From Acidobacteriota bacterium (GTDB lineage Bacteria > Acidobacteriota > Blastocatellia > UBA7656): 64,000 nucleotides of DNA. The stretch is from assembly GCA_040754075.1 (NCBI GenBank), contig JBFMDH010000030.1, positions 1-64,000 on the forward strand. Direction: 5' to 3'. Position numbers and translations under genes: made by a program. A model generated the notes under the pieces. It was not told the DNA's origin and ran no database searches. It saw nothing but the letters and a program-made list of their open reading frames with translations. Shown piece by piece: positions 7,981 through 18,235 of this stretch; position 1 is the first letter of the stretch, and each line of letters begins with the position of its first letter.

Positions 7981-8069
7981 AGTTCATCTCCTGAAAAATA
8001 AATGTAGCGAAAGCCTCGAACTTGCGCTACACCATTGAGGATTTTATTCAAGTGAATTTTATCGGGCGG

Positions 8070-8660
8070 TTAAATTGCGGTTGGAGGCTGCAAAGGCAGC
8101 ACTGCCAGTGGCGTATAGATTGCCCCGCGCGGGTCGAGGTCGCTTCGCATGACGATGATTTCAGTAACCGTGAATCGGTCAGAGGCTTTGCCTCTGCGAA
8201 TGAGTTCTTCGGCAAGCTGGCGGGCATTGCGCCGGTTGCGAATGCGCCCGATGGTCAGATGGGGATTGAAATTTTTACTTTCACGCGCAATGCCGATAGT
8301 CGAAAGCTCGTCTTCGATGGCTTGCTGCAACGCTATCAAGGCATCCGGTAAATCGTTCAAGCCGATCCATAAGACGTTGGGATTTTGCGGTGAAGGGAAG
8401 ACGCCCGCGCCGCTCGCTTCGAGTTGAAACGGGCTACAGGAGCCGGTTACGTGGCGCGCGGCTTCAATGACTTGGGGAATTTTTTCGGTCGGCATATCGC
8501 CAAGGAATTTAATCGTCAGGTGAATGTTTGCCGGTTTTACCCAACTCACCTGCGCGTCAATGCGGCGCAACTCGTTCTGCAAATTCTCGATTTGCGTTTT
8601 GAGCGAAGGCGGGATGTCTATGCAGATGAAGGCGCGAATGGAGGGTGTCGAGGTTGGCAT
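8070..8660 (-). CDS. thpR: RNA 2',3'-cyclic phosphodiesterase (2H family)
   Basis: 196 residues. The two H-x-T-x catalytic motifs of the 2H phosphoesterase family are present as HLTIKFLGD (about residue 46) and HLTIGRIR (about residue 134). The N-terminal RAFICIDIPPSLK is also typical of ThpR/LigT. The family hydrolyses 2',3'-cyclic phosphates on RNA ends to 2'-phosphates. It begins 3 bases after the ppk1 stop on the same strand, so it is probably translated from the ppk1 transcript. Confidence 0.93.
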   Translation of the reverse strand: MPTSTPSIRAFICIDIPPSLKTQIENLQNELRRIDAQVSWVKPANIHLTIKFLGDMPTEKIPQVIEAARHVTGSCSPFQLEASGAGVFPSPQNPNVLWIGLNDLPDALIALQQAIEDELSTIGIARESKNFNPHLTIGRIRNRRNARQLAEELIRRGKASDRFTVTEIIVMRSDLDPRGAIYTPLAVLPLQPPTAI

Positions 8661-8663
8661 CGC

Positions 8664-10805
8664 TTAAAACTCGTCTTTAAGGTCAGGGTTCATAAAATAG
8701 GCTTGTGCGTCAACCCGCGCTTCGCCGGTCATCGGACGTACACGTTCATACTTGCCATCCACCAACAACCGTCGGGCTTTGACATTATCTTTCAAACAGA
8801 TATCCAGGATTCGTTTTAACTGTTTTTGTAAATTCGCGTCTTCAATCGGAGTGATGACCTCAACCCGCCGGTCAAGATTTCTGAGCATCCAGTCGGCGCT
8901 GCCGAGATAAAAATCTCCTGCTCCGCCATTGGCAAAATAATAGATGCGGCTGTGTTCTAAAAATCTCCCCACAATGCTGTGAACCTCTATGGTGCTGGAA
9001 AGCCCGGGCACACCCGGTCTGAGCATACAAACGCCGCGCACGATTAAATCAATCGGCACCCCGGCTTGTGAGGCTTCATAGAGTGAACGAATGATTTTGG
9101 TATCCGTCAGACTGTTGATTTTAGCGATGATATGCGCCGGAAGCCCGGCTTTGTGATGTTCGATTTCGCGTTCAATCAAGGCAGTCATCTTTTCGCGCAG
9201 GTTCACCGGCGCGACCAGTAATTTTCGATACTCCGTTTGTCTTGAAAAGCCTGTGAGAAAATTGAACAGGTCGGTCACATCTGCGCCGATTAACGGATTG
9301 GTGGTAAACAATCCCAAATCGGTATAGATTTTCGCCGTCGCCGGATTGTAATTGCCTGTGCCGATGTGAATATAACGAATCAGGGAACCGGATTCGCGAC
9401 GAACCACTAAGGCAACTTTACAATGGGTCTTGAGTCCCAGAACGCCATAGACGACGTGAACCCCTGAGCGTTCGAGTCTGCGCGCCCATTCGATATTATT
9501 TTCTTCATCGAAACGGGCTTTGAGTTCGACGAGCACGGCAACCTGTTTGCCGCCTTCGCTGGCTTCCATGAGCGCCTGCACGATAGGCGAGCGTGTACCC
9601 GTGCGATAAAGGGTCATTTTTATTGCCAGCACATCAGGGTCGGCGGCAGCCTGCCTGATGAAATCCACCACACTTGAAAACGATTGATACGGATGATGAA
9701 CCAACACATCCTGACGACGGATGACATCGAACATCGATTCGCCGGTTTTGAATTCCGGGGCAATCGGCGCAATGTAGGGGCGGTCTTTCAACGTTGACCT
9801 GCCCAAATCATAAAGCGCCATCAAATCCGGCACATTCAATGGCCCGTCAATGGTGTAGACATCATCGGCAGTGAGTCCTATCGAACTTGCCAGGTAACGC
9901 ACCATTTCACCGGGCATGGTTGATGACACTTCAAGACGCACGCCGTGACCGAAACGGCGTTTGCGCAGTTCGCGTTCCATAGTCTGCAATAGGTCGCCGG
10001 CTTCGTCTTCACGGATTTCAATATCAGCGTCGCGGGTGACTCTGAAAGTAAAGCACTCGCCGACCGTAACCCCCGGAAACAGCGCATCGGTATTGGCGGC
10101 AATGAGTTCTTCGAGCAGGATAAACTCGGTTCCCGATTCACCCACAGGAATCAACCTGGGCACGATGGGCGGCACTTTGACGCGAATGAAACTCGGTGTT
10201 GTAGAAAGCCGGGTCGAAGAATTGTCCTGCGACTGGTCAACCATCATGCCGATGTTGAGGCTGAGGTTTGAAATGTACGGAAAGCGATGACTGGGATCGA
10301 CGGCTTGCGGCGTCAGCACCGGAAAGACATTTTCAAGGAAATAATCTTTTAAATCGCGTTTCTGTTTTTCGGAAAGCGCGCGATAGGGCGTGATGATTAA
10401 GCCTTCGGCGGCAAGCGCCGGAAGAATTTCCGAAGTCAAACAGCGCATCTGGTCTTGCACCATCGGGCGCAAACGTTGGGTGACGCCTTTGAGTTGCGCG
10501 GCGGGCATCATGCCGTCGGGCGAAAGTTCGGTGACTTTCGATTCAATCTGTTGTTTGAGACCCGACACCCGAATCATGAAAAATTCGTCGAGGTTGGTAG
10601 AAAAAATCGACAGGAATTTGAGGCGTTCAAGCAGGGGTTGCGAACGGTCAAGGGCTTCTTCGAGGACGCGATAATTGAATTCGAGCCAGTTGAGTTCGCG
10701 GTTCAGCAGCAGTTGGTTGTTGAGAAAAAGGGTTTTCGGCAACGCGACATTTTCCACCATACTGATGTTTTCTTCTCGATTCGATTGTACATTCGCTTCA
10801 GCCAT
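8664..10805 (-). CDS. ppk1: Polyphosphate kinase 1
   Basis: 713 residues, full length for PPK1, which transfers the ATP gamma-phosphate onto long-chain polyphosphate. Family blocks in order: [18 protein letters not shown] (N-domain), [22 protein letters not shown]-type head domain, then the catalytic C1/C2 domains with [25 protein letters not shown], and [20 protein letters not shown], where the His near residue 480 is the phospho-acceptor. The first 16 residues before the second Met are poorly conserved, so the start could be slightly internal. thpR follows at once. Confidence 0.97.
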   Translation of the reverse strand: MAEANVQSNREENISMVENVALPKTLFLNNQLLLNRELNWLEFNYRVLEEALDRSQPLLERLKFLSIFSTNLDEFFMIRVSGLKQQIESKVTELSPDGMMPAAQLKGVTQRLRPMVQDQMRCLTSEILPALAAEGLIITPYRALSEKQKRDLKDYFLENVFPVLTPQAVDPSHRFPYISNLSLNIGMMVDQSQDNSSTRLSTTPSFIRVKVPPIVPRLIPVGESGTEFILLEELIAANTDALFPGVTVGECFTFRVTRDADIEIREDEAGDLLQTMERELRKRRFGHGVRLEVSSTMPGEMVRYLASSIGLTADDVYTIDGPLNVPDLMALYDLGRSTLKDRPYIAPIAPEFKTGESMFDVIRRQDVLVHHPYQSFSSVVDFIRQAAADPDVLAIKMTLYRTGTRSPIVQALMEASEGGKQVAVLVELKARFDEENNIEWARRLERSGVHVVYGVLGLKTHCKVALVVRRESGSLIRYIHIGTGNYNPATAKIYTDLGLFTTNPLIGADVTDLFNFLTGFSRQTEYRKLLVAPVNLREKMTALIEREIEHHKAGLPAHIIAKINSLTDTKIIRSLYEASQAGVPIDLIVRGVCMLRPGVPGLSSTIEVHSIVGRFLEHSRIYYFANGGAGDFYLGSADWMLRNLDRRVEVITPIEDANLQKQLKRILDICLKDNVKARRLLVDGKYERVRPMTGEARVDAQAYFMNPDLKDEF

Positions 10806-10869
10806 AACCGTTCACCTCAATGCTTCGATTTCAACTCTCGCGAAAATGGTAATGAAATTGGGAGAAGAG

Positions 10870-10895
10870 GGAAGCCGGATTTAACCCCGGCTTCC
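10870..10895. terminator. Stem-loop with flanking T/A tract
   Basis: GGAAGCCGG (10870-10878) pairs perfectly with CCGGCTTCC (10887-10895) around an 8-base loop. A run of eight T on the plus strand follows at about 10900. It sits between the aminotransferase stop (10906) and the ppk1 start (10805) on the minus strand. The T-tract is on the wrong side for minus-strand termination, so its role there is uncertain. Confidence 0.5.
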
Positions 10896-10905
10896 TTAAT
10901 TTTTT

Positions 10906-12108
10906 TTAAACAAATATTTTTTCCGCCGCTTCAACACCCGATTCGCAATTGTAACCTTCGGCAATGAGGGTTTGATGCAAAGCGTCCAGCAACCGTAAAA
11001 CATTGGCTTTCTGAGAGCTTTCGCCCATCAACCCGATGCGCCAGATTTTGCCTTTCAGGTGTCCGAGTCCACCGGCGATTTCGATATTGTGGTCGTTCAG
11101 TAATCGCATGCGGCAACGGTTGCCATCCAGTCCTTCGGGGACGCTTACGGCATTGACCACGATGGCGCGATTTTCCGGCGCGGTCAATAGTTTTAGCCCC
11201 ATCGCATCAAGCCCTGCGACCAGCGCCTGATGCGCTTTGAGGTGTCGCGCAAAGCGGGCTTCGAGACCCTCTTCGCAAATTAAACGCAAGGCTTCGTGCA
11301 GCGCATAATTCATGGAAATCGGCGCTGTATGATGATAGGTGCGCTCTTTGCCCCAATACTGTTCAACCATTGCTATATCGAAATACCAGCTTTGCACTTT
11401 GGTTTGGCGACCGCGCAAACGTTGAACCGCGCGTTCCGAAAAGGTAATCGGCGCAAGCCCCGGAGGCGCTCCGATGCATTTTTGCGAACCCGAATAACAA
11501 ATATCAATTTGATGTTTATCAACATCGACTGCCTGACCCGAAAGCGAAGCCACCGCATCAACGATGAGCAAGGCGTCATAGCGATGCGCGAGTTCGGCAA
11601 GCCCTTCGAGATTTTGCGCCACCCCGGTTGAGGTTTCAACATGAACCAGTGCCAGCACACGCGGCTTGCAGGATTTCATCGCCGCTTCGATTTGCTTTAA
11701 ATCAATCTGATTGCCCCATTCGGCGCGCACCACAACGGGGTTCGCCGGTGTGCGTTCAACGATGGCGAGCATGCGTTCACCAAACACCCCCATCGGGCAA
11801 ACCACGACATCGTCGCCCGGTTCAATGGCATTGAAAATCGCCGCTTCCATTCCGGCGCTGCCCGTGCCCGATACCGGAAGGGTTAAGCGATTATCGGTTT
11901 CAAAAACATATTTCAACATCTCTTTGATTTCATCCATGCATTGCAGGAATCTGGGGTCGAGATGTCCAAGCACGGTTTTGGTCATCGCCTGTAGTACGCT
12001 TGGCGGAACCGGCGTCGGACCGGGAGAAAAAAGTAGTCGATTGGGAACTTCAAAGGGTGGAAAAATCTTTAGTTCTTTTTTAGTTGGTTCGGAAACAATA
12101 GCTGTCAT
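10906..12108 (-). CDS. Class V aminotransferase, alanine/serine-glyoxylate type
   Basis: 400 residues. A PLP enzyme of the AGXT/PucG family (class V). Family motifs are LFSPGPTPVPPSVLQAM at the N-terminus, PVSGTGSAGMEAA, VDAVASLSGQ (Asp that contacts the PLP ring), and CYSGSQKCIGAPPGLAPI, where the Lys carries PLP. It would transfer an amino group from alanine or serine to glyoxylate. The substrate cannot be fixed from sequence. The ATG at 12106-12108 directly abuts the stop of the FHA-protease gene, so the two are co-transcribed. Confidence 0.92.
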   Translation of the reverse strand: MTAIVSEPTKKELKIFPPFEVPNRLLFSPGPTPVPPSVLQAMTKTVLGHLDPRFLQCMDEIKEMLKYVFETDNRLTLPVSGTGSAGMEAAIFNAIEPGDDVVVCPMGVFGERMLAIVERTPANPVVVRAEWGNQIDLKQIEAAMKSCKPRVLALVHVETSTGVAQNLEGLAELAHRYDALLIVDAVASLSGQAVDVDKHQIDICYSGSQKCIGAPPGLAPITFSERAVQRLRGRQTKVQSWYFDIAMVEQYWGKERTYHHTAPISMNYALHEALRLICEEGLEARFARHLKAHQALVAGLDAMGLKLLTAPENRAIVVNAVSVPEGLDGNRCRMRLLNDHNIEIAGGLGHLKGKIWRIGLMGESSQKANVLRLLDALHQTLIAEGYNCESGVEAAEKIFV

Positions 12109-13359
12109 TTAATAATATCCTTTCGATGATTGCCTTTCGGGGAAATGACGCGATTCGTCTTTAATTAGTTCATGTATTACACCAACAGGTTGGCAAATAA
12201 TCAAATCCTTTGCGCCCTGAATGGTGGCTGTAACAATGCCAATGACTTCGCCTCTCAGATTAAACACCGGGCATCCGCTGTTGCCGTGATAGGCGTGTAA
12301 ATCCAATTGAATTTTGTTATCGCCGACGCGGCTGACAACGCCGGTTGCCAGTGAGGTTTCAATCCGCTCATCCGTGGTCTGTACCAGCAAACTGATGCCG
12401 AGCGGATAGCCGATTGCCGCGACCTCATCGCCTTGATTGACCTGACTGAGATTGGGTTCCAATCCAAAAACCACTGTCATATCGGGCGGGGGCGTAATGC
12501 GTAGTATAGCAATATCGGTATCTTTCTCAACCGACAGATAAGCGAGACTCGCGGGAATGGCTTCATCGCGCTTACGACCTTGCAGTAAAACGGAAAGTCG
12601 TTTGAGCCGTCCGCTGATACCGGCAGGATTTTCTTCGTACTCCCACGGGTGAACCAGATGACGATTGGTGACAATCAAGCCGTTCGGGGTGATGATAAAT
12701 CCCGAACCGGTGCGCGATTCAATCATGGTGACGTTGCCTTGCGGGTCTACCAGTTCAAATTCGGTTTGCACGAAGACCACCGCATCACTGTTGCGCTTGG
12801 CGATTGCCGCAAAGTTCAAGCGGTCGCTTTCAGGCGAAGAAAATCTCTGCGATAACCGGATGCCTAAAAATGCGCCGAGCAGTAGTGACATCATGATGGC
12901 GGTGGTCAGGCGAACATTGTTTTTGCGTTGTTTGATGAATCGCTTGAAAACATTAGTGATTTCATCGCGTCGGGTCAGCGGTTTTTCGGCAATCGTGGTT
13001 TTGGCTTTCGGCAAATTGTCGAGAGGCTTCGTCGGTTTATCGTGAAAGTTGTCCGGGGATTCAAAGCTGAAGCGAATCAACGGTCCCCCGGCTCCGAATT
13101 CGATTAAATCATCTTTGCCGAGTTCGCTGATGATAATGCGGCGACCATTGAGCATGGTGCCGTTGGTCGAACCTAAATCGCGTATGAGATAGCCGTCGCC
13201 GTGACGAGTGATTTGCGCGTGGTGCGAAGAAACGCGCCGTTCCGTATCTCCAAAGGACAGCCGATTGTTGCTTGCGCGACCTATGGTGATGAGTTCATCT
13301 GAAAAGGTTGCGCATTGCCCTCTGCGCGAACCAGTCAGATGGGTAACAGTAGCGATCAT
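12109..13359 (-). CDS. FHA domain - transmembrane - trypsin-like serine protease
   Basis: 416 residues. An N-terminal FHA phosphopeptide-binding domain spans about residues 8-100 (IGRASNNRLSF, SSHHAQI, GSTNGTMLNG). One membrane segment lies at about 150-170, followed by an HtrA/DegP-like protease domain at about 185-400. The catalytic triad is visible: His234 (TNRHLV), Asp282 (DTDIAIL) and Ser361 (GNSGCPV). No PDZ domain follows, unlike HtrA. The predicted topology has FHA in the cytoplasm and protease outside, so a kinase signal could be coupled to an extracytoplasmic protease. A Ser/Thr kinase gene lies elsewhere in the window (35694), but no link is shown. Confidence 0.93.
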   Translation of the reverse strand: MIATVTHLTGSRRGQCATFSDELITIGRASNNRLSFGDTERRVSSHHAQITRHGDGYLIRDLGSTNGTMLNGRRIIISELGKDDLIEFGAGGPLIRFSFESPDNFHDKPTKPLDNLPKAKTTIAEKPLTRRDEITNVFKRFIKQRKNNVRLTTAIMMSLLLGAFLGIRLSQRFSSPESDRLNFAAIAKRNSDAVVFVQTEFELVDPQGNVTMIESRTGSGFIITPNGLIVTNRHLVHPWEYEENPAGISGRLKRLSVLLQGRKRDEAIPASLAYLSVEKDTDIAILRITPPPDMTVVFGLEPNLSQVNQGDEVAAIGYPLGISLLVQTTDERIETSLATGVVSRVGDNKIQLDLHAYHGNSGCPVFNLRGEVIGIVTATIQGAKDLIICQPVGVIHELIKDESRHFPERQSSKGYY

Positions 13360-13454
13360 TCGGAAAAGCGTTTCCTTAACAATTAAAAAATATCCGAAAT
13401 AATCTAAAACAACCGGTCGCGCGCGGACAAGAAAAATAAACGAAACTCAAAAAT

Positions 13455-13569
13455 CTAGAGTCTGGCGTCTGAAGTCCGGTGTCTGAAACGGGAAAGTATG
13501 AACGCTGAACGATGAAGGATGAACAGTGTCGCTATCTGTAATGTTCAGCGTTCATCATTCATACTTCAT
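13455..13569. repeat. Heptanucleotide arrays between the FHA-protease and tlyA
   Basis: Two array types lie side by side. GTCTGGC, GTCTGAA, GTCCGGT, GTCTGAA runs at about 13459-13487. A second set, TATGAAC, GCTGAAC, GATGAAG, GATGAAC (13497-13524), is mirrored by GTTCAGC, GTTCATC, ATTCATA, CTTCAT (13543-13569) to form a hairpin with an 18-base loop. The right arm overlaps the last codons and stop of tlyA. Confidence 0.85.
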
Positions 13570-14335
13570 CGTTATCCAGATGACGCCAGACTCGCGACGC
13601 CTGACGCTTATTGAGATGGATGAGGAATTCGCGGTTGCCTTCTGCGCCTAAAATCGGCGAATCAATCAACTCAACCGGGTTTAAATTGATGCTGGTGGCA
13701 AACTCGACAATCTCTTTGATGACGCGACGATGTTTCGCGGGGTCGCTTACGATGCCGCCTTTGCCAACTTCGCCTTTGCCGACTTCAAATTGCGGTTTGA
13801 TTAAAGCAATACAATCGCCCGCTGCTTTCAGATTTCGTTCAACTGCCGGAAGGATTTTGGTGAGCGAGATAAATGACACATCAATGACTGCAAGGTCAAA
13901 CAGGATTGAAAAATGCTTCGCTTCGAGATAACGCGCATTCAAGCCTTCAACCAGGGTCACACGCGAATCCTGTCGCAACTTCCAGGCAAATTGATTATGC
14001 CCGGTATCGATTGCATAGACCTGGGCTGCGCCGTGTTGCAACAGGCAATCGGTAAATCCACCGGTCGATGCGCCAACATCCAGACAAATTTTATTTTTTA
14101 CATCAAGATGAAAAGCGTGAAGCGCGGCTTCCAATTTCAAACCGCCGCGACTCACATAACGCGGGATTTCGCCTTTGATGCGGATTTCACAATTGGTCGC
14201 AACCGTTTGTCCGGGCTTGTCGATGCGCTGGTTGTTGACCAGCACCTGCCCCGCAAGAATCAACGCCTGTGCCTGTGTGCGGCTTTCAACCAAGCCACGC
14301 TCGAATAACAGTTTGTCTATGCGTTCTTTGGGCAT
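13559..14335 (-). CDS. tlyA: TlyA-family rRNA methyltransferase (S4 + FtsJ domains)
   Basis: 258 residues. The N-terminal S4 RNA-binding domain (residues 1-65, MPKERIDKLLFERGLVESRT) is followed by an FtsJ-like SAM methyltransferase with motif I DVGASTGGFTDC at residues 86-97. TlyA enzymes 2'-O-methylate cytidines in 16S and/or 23S rRNA; some homologues have been annotated as haemolysins. The stop and last residues (DEV) fall inside the arm of a heptamer hairpin, so the repeat has either set or trimmed the C-terminus. Confidence 0.93.
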   Translation of the reverse strand: MPKERIDKLLFERGLVESRTQAQALILAGQVLVNNQRIDKPGQTVATNCEIRIKGEIPRYVSRGGLKLEAALHAFHLDVKNKICLDVGASTGGFTDCLLQHGAAQVYAIDTGHNQFAWKLRQDSRVTLVEGLNARYLEAKHFSILFDLAVIDVSFISLTKILPAVERNLKAAGDCIALIKPQFEVGKGEVGKGGIVSDPAKHRRVIKEIVEFATSINLNPVELIDSPILGAEGNREFLIHLNKRQASRVWRHLDNDEV

Positions 14336-14431
14336 GGCTTATGGTTTACAATGATAAACCCATCACGACTGTTGATTGCTCAGGCTCTCAGGCGAAACTG
14401 ATGTAACCTGCGAAATCATCAGGCGAACAGC

Positions 14432-15040
14432 TTAGAATCGCAGTTCAAGCCACTGACGTCCGTACCGCTCACTGCCTTGAATCGGCAGTGAACGGGATTC
14501 ATTTCCCGCATACATATCTGCGCACAACCAGAACCGCTGAGATTTTAACCGGCTCAACTCAATCTGAAACTCTTTACTCTGGTCGCGAAGAAATTTTCGT
14601 GGTTCAAAGCTATCTACGCGAACGACGTTCGCTGCCCAGCCTTGATTATTCCACCAGACCCAATCCTGCCATTTGCCAAATTCCGCTTCGCGTTCGCCAA
14701 GCTTTGCCGATGCATGTAAATTCAAAACGCTCTGGTTGTCGCGATTATCCAGATACAAATCCACGCCGAGTACGCCGGTTGTCGTATCAAGCGCGATATA
14801 GAGATATTTCACATCGCGTTTTACATAGATTACTGCGAAATCAGAGGCAACGACGCGACGTGCATCCGCCCATTCTCCCGCGCTGATTTTGCCATCAACC
14901 AGAACATGCGTTCCTCGCGGGATTTTGACCGGTTCCGGTTTATTGGCATTGGTTAAACGAGCGTTGCTTTGCGCTAATATCTGAACCCCGAGCAGGGTTA
15001 TCCAAATCAAGATTCCTGTTTGTTTGATTCCTTTTATCAT
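14432..15040 (-). CDS. Secreted CBM9/DOMON-like domain protein
   Basis: 202 residues with a signal peptide (ILIWITLLGVQILAQS). The mature part has the pattern of a family 9-type sugar-binding or DOMON-like beta sandwich: VDGKISAGEWADARRV at the start of the domain, then VKYLYIALDTT, VDLYLDNRDNQS and a tryptophan-rich stretch (WQDWVWWNNQGW). Such domains occur on exported proteins of unknown role. It sits just downstream of the PQQ-propeller gene on the same strand (15 bases apart), so the two exported products are likely co-expressed. Confidence 0.75.
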   Translation of the reverse strand: MIKGIKQTGILIWITLLGVQILAQSNARLTNANKPEPVKIPRGTHVLVDGKISAGEWADARRVVASDFAVIYVKRDVKYLYIALDTTTGVLGVDLYLDNRDNQSVLNLHASAKLGEREAEFGKWQDWVWWNNQGWAANVVRVDSFEPRKFLRDQSKEFQIELSRLKSQRFWLCADMYAGNESRSLPIQGSERYGRQWLELRF

Positions 15041-15055
15041 AGCTGTGAGTATCCA

Positions 15056-16810
15056 TTAAGGTTTTCGACCGATGGCAAACAGACTCGCAGATGAACGCAC
15101 ATACATCACACCTTCTGAGAGTGCAGGGGTTGCCATCAATAGTTCGCCCATCGAATTGGTAGCAAGATGAGTGAAGGTTTTACCGGCTTTGATGACCAGG
15201 ATTTCACCATCTTCGTTTGCAAGATAAATCTTGCCGTCTGCTGCCACCGGTGACGCGCTGAATCCACTGCCGACCAGCGGCAGGCGTTGACGATAAATTT
15301 CCTCGCCGGTTTTCAGGTCGTAAGCGTCAAGCACGCCGTTGTTGGCGAGCACATAAAGAATGTCATTATAAATCAAAGGTGTCGGCATATAGGAACCGCG
15401 ACCCGTGCGACTCCACAGAATCGATTCGTTGCTGGTTTTATTTTCCTGCAAAGTCAAATCGCCGCGAGCGCCGGATTTCACTACAAAGATTGGGCGTTCA
15501 GGGGCGCGACCACTGACCACCACGAATTTATCATCGGCAAATACGGGTGTCGGCGCGGTGATTTTTGAACTGCCGCCGAGTCGCCACAATTCTTTGCCGG
15601 TTTGCGGGTCATAACCGCGAATGAAATTTGAAGCATTGGTGACGAGTTCCGCGCCTTTGGAGGTTAAGGCAACCGTCGGCGTCCCCCACGAAGGGATTTC
15701 GTTGCGTTCGGTCTTCCAGACGGTTTTACCTGTCGCGGCATCAAGCGCCAATAAAAATGAATCTGTCTGGGTGTCGCATTGCAGAATCACCAGATTGTTC
15801 CAGATGATTGGTGAACTCGCGGGTCCCCATTCGTAGGTCGGAATATCATATGCGCCAAGGTCTATTCGCCCGATGTCAACTTTCCAGAGCATTCGCCCAT
15901 TGACGTCATAAGCAAAAACTCCTTGCGAGCCGAACCACGCCACGACGATGCGCCCGTCGGTTGCGGGCGTCGAATTGGCATAGGTCGATTTGATGTGGCG
16001 TTTTTCAATCGGCACCCCTTGATAGGCGATGCGTTCCCAGAGAATTTTGCCGGTGCGTTTGTCAAGCGCGTAGAGCATCCATTTATGACGCGAATTATCT
16101 TTTGACGCATCGCCATCGCCATAGAGTCCCGGTCGAAAGGTCGCGTTCGGATCGCTGCTGACGGCGCTGGTCACAAACAATTTATCGCCCCAGACCACAG
16201 GGCTTGAATGGGCAAGTCCGGGAATTTTGCTATGCCACAAAACATTTTCGCCGCTCTTGCCATCCCAGCGATCCGGCAGGTTTTGTCCGTCGGCAATGCC
16301 GGATGCCTGCATCCCGCGAAATGATGGCCAGATGCCTTTCGGTGTGGAAGTCACCACCGGCGCAGAAAATTTTGCCCCGGCAGTACGGAGGATGCGACGT
16401 GAGGGAAGGGATTTTTGTTCGCTTGCCGGCGCCCAGTTGCTGCGGTCTAAAATCATGCGTCTTGGTGTGCAGGCATCCGAGATTAAATCAAAGGTGAGAT
16501 GTTTGCCACTCACGCGAAAACGATAACGCCCTGCGCCGTTGCATTCTTTCGGCGCGTTGGTGAGCAATAACTCAACTTCATCGCCGGTGATTTTATAGTT
16601 GCCCATCATCGTCGGCCAGCGGTCGCCTTCCAGTTTGAAGGTATTATCGGGATTGAACTGTACGGAAAAAACGCCGAATTTCATTGGTGAATTGGGTAAT
16701 TGAACGGTTGCTTGAAAATTTGCGCTCGCCGGTTTAAAAAAACTCGCGCCGACCATGCCACTCACCGCCAGCACAATGATGACCAAGCCTTTGACAATCA
16801 ATTTTTTCAT
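15056..16810 (-). CDS. Exported PQQ-repeat beta-propeller protein
   Basis: 584 residues. The signal peptide ([18 protein letters not shown]) is followed by a short N-terminal domain (about 35-130) and an eight-bladed-type PQQ propeller. Blade signatures include [67 protein letters not shown] and [16 protein letters not shown]. The overall arrangement matches acidobacterial and planctomycete PQQ-binding-like proteins. There are no clear quinoprotein dehydrogenase active-site residues, so it is more likely a BamB-like scaffold or binding protein than an enzyme. Periplasmic location is inferred. Confidence 0.88.
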   Translation of the reverse strand: MKKLIVKGLVIIVLAVSGMVGASFFKPASANFQATVQLPNSPMKFGVFSVQFNPDNTFKLEGDRWPTMMGNYKITGDEVELLLTNAPKECNGAGRYRFRVSGKHLTFDLISDACTPRRMILDRSNWAPASEQKSLPSRRILRTAGAKFSAPVVTSTPKGIWPSFRGMQASGIADGQNLPDRWDGKSGENVLWHSKIPGLAHSSPVVWGDKLFVTSAVSSDPNATFRPGLYGDGDASKDNSRHKWMLYALDKRTGKILWERIAYQGVPIEKRHIKSTYANSTPATDGRIVVAWFGSQGVFAYDVNGRMLWKVDIGRIDLGAYDIPTYEWGPASSPIIWNNLVILQCDTQTDSFLLALDAATGKTVWKTERNEIPSWGTPTVALTSKGAELVTNASNFIRGYDPQTGKELWRLGGSSKITAPTPVFADDKFVVVSGRAPERPIFVVKSGARGDLTLQENKTSNESILWSRTGRGSYMPTPLIYNDILYVLANNGVLDAYDLKTGEEIYRQRLPLVGSGFSASPVAADGKIYLANEDGEILVIKAGKTFTHLATNSMGELLMATPALSEGVMYVRSSASLFAIGRKP

Positions 16811-16965
16811 TTCATTCCTCCGCTCACCTGAACTTAAAAACTGAGTGTGTTGTTTAAGGATACTGCTATATTCGAGGTCTCTTGCTCAAGTCAGAATCGT
16901 CAGGTAGATGAGCGAATAGCTATTCATTTGCCCATCAGACTCCATCAGGTTTGTTCAATGATTGA

Positions 16966-18126
16966 CTATTTCCCCAAGGCTTTATTAATTCGCGTCGCGT
17001 CCGGCAGTTTGCCGTTGGGCAAGGTAAAAACATGTATGTGATTGCGATTTTCCCGCAAGGCTTCAACGCTGCCTGCGCTTTCAAGGCTGGCAATCAGATT
17101 CATTAAAAAAGTCTGTTCAGTTGCATCCATCCAGCCATCATAAATATCAAATGCCAGCCCCGTGGTGTGCGGCGCAATTTCTCTTGTGGTGGCGTTGGGA
17201 TTGACTTCGCGCAATCGCTGTTGATATTCGACGGTGCGGATCAAAGAAGTAATCGGCAAGTGCCTGCCGAACTTTTCTTTGTAGGCTGCGGCGATTTGTA
17301 AAATCGTGGCGCGGGCTTCGGGGCGAATGAAACTGAGGAGTTTCATTTTAAATTCGCGACGACCCGGAGCAACTTCCAAATCATAAGCCCGTCCCCGGAA
17401 TTTTGCTGCAATGCTCGAAAGCCAGGCGTACCGCGCAAATAACATTTCGCGGCGAATCGCATCATCATAAAACGAAATCAGCAAATCGCGCCGCTCATTC
17501 AATTCGGTTAAGACCTTGTCGATTTCAGAAATTTGTTTGGAGAGATTATTTCTTAAAGCCGGGTCTGAGGTGAGCGAAAACTGGGTTTGTAAATCCAAAA
17601 CTTTTACCTGCAAATCTTCAATCTGTTTTTCAAGTTCGGCTTTGCCTTTCAACCATTCAGTTTGATTGGCAAACAGCCGGATATTTTTTTCTGAAACGCG
17701 GTCATAATAGGCGAAAAAATCGATGTCGGCTGCGTCACCTACGCCATAAAGCAGATAATTTTCGCCGAGCGATTCCATTTCAACGAGTGCGCCTTTTTCG
17801 ATAAGGTCAAGTAATTCGAGATAACCTTGCGGGCGTTCAAAATTGCGCTCGCTCCACGCCGCCTGTTGAATCGCCAGGAATCGCCTGCGGTCGCTGTAAT
17901 GTTGCAACTGACCTGGGACAACCACCTGCGCTTTGCGACCTGTGGGTTCGCCGCGCGCTTCTTCAACTTTGCTGATAGCTTCTTTCAATGGGTCGGGTTG
18001 TGTGACCGGAGGTTTTGCGGGCGGTTCGTTTTTTCGACAACTTGCAGCCGCACAAATCAGACAACCGAAAAAAAATATGAGAACGGCTCTCGTCGGTTGT
18101 CGGAATTTGCGTGCAAGGTCAATCAT
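16966..18126 (-). CDS. Lipoprotein with C-terminal LAS/M15-like peptidase domain
   Basis: 386 residues. A lipobox (ICAAASC, Cys30) marks a lipoprotein. Residues 150-215 form a coiled coil (ELEKQIEDLQVKVLDLQ). The C-terminal 110 residues contain SLIRTVEYQQRL, then HTTGLAFDIYDGW and NHIHVFTLP. The spaced H...D...H pattern is that of LAS-type zinc D-Ala-D-Ala carboxypeptidases (M15-like), so peptidoglycan trimming or recognition is plausible. Whether all zinc ligands are present needs structural alignment. Confidence 0.75.
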   Translation of the reverse strand: MIDLARKFRQPTRAVLIFFFGCLICAAASCRKNEPPAKPPVTQPDPLKEAISKVEEARGEPTGRKAQVVVPGQLQHYSDRRRFLAIQQAAWSERNFERPQGYLELLDLIEKGALVEMESLGENYLLYGVGDAADIDFFAYYDRVSEKNIRLFANQTEWLKGKAELEKQIEDLQVKVLDLQTQFSLTSDPALRNNLSKQISEIDKVLTELNERRDLLISFYDDAIRREMLFARYAWLSSIAAKFRGRAYDLEVAPGRREFKMKLLSFIRPEARATILQIAAAYKEKFGRHLPITSLIRTVEYQQRLREVNPNATTREIAPHTTGLAFDIYDGWMDATEQTFLMNLIASLESAGSVEALRENRNHIHVFTLPNGKLPDATRINKALGK

Positions 18127-18235
18127 ATCATTGAAAAAAAGGTCAGCTAATTTGTAAACTCAGAAGTTAGATTTAACGTATCAAAAACAAAAGTTCAATA
18201 ACGGGATTGATGATTGAATAAAAACCGGAGGCAAT

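Noticed and set aside
14336-14431. Possible riboswitch upstream of tlyA.
   Set aside because: A few short GC-rich elements resemble TPP-type sequence, but the conserved core is missing.
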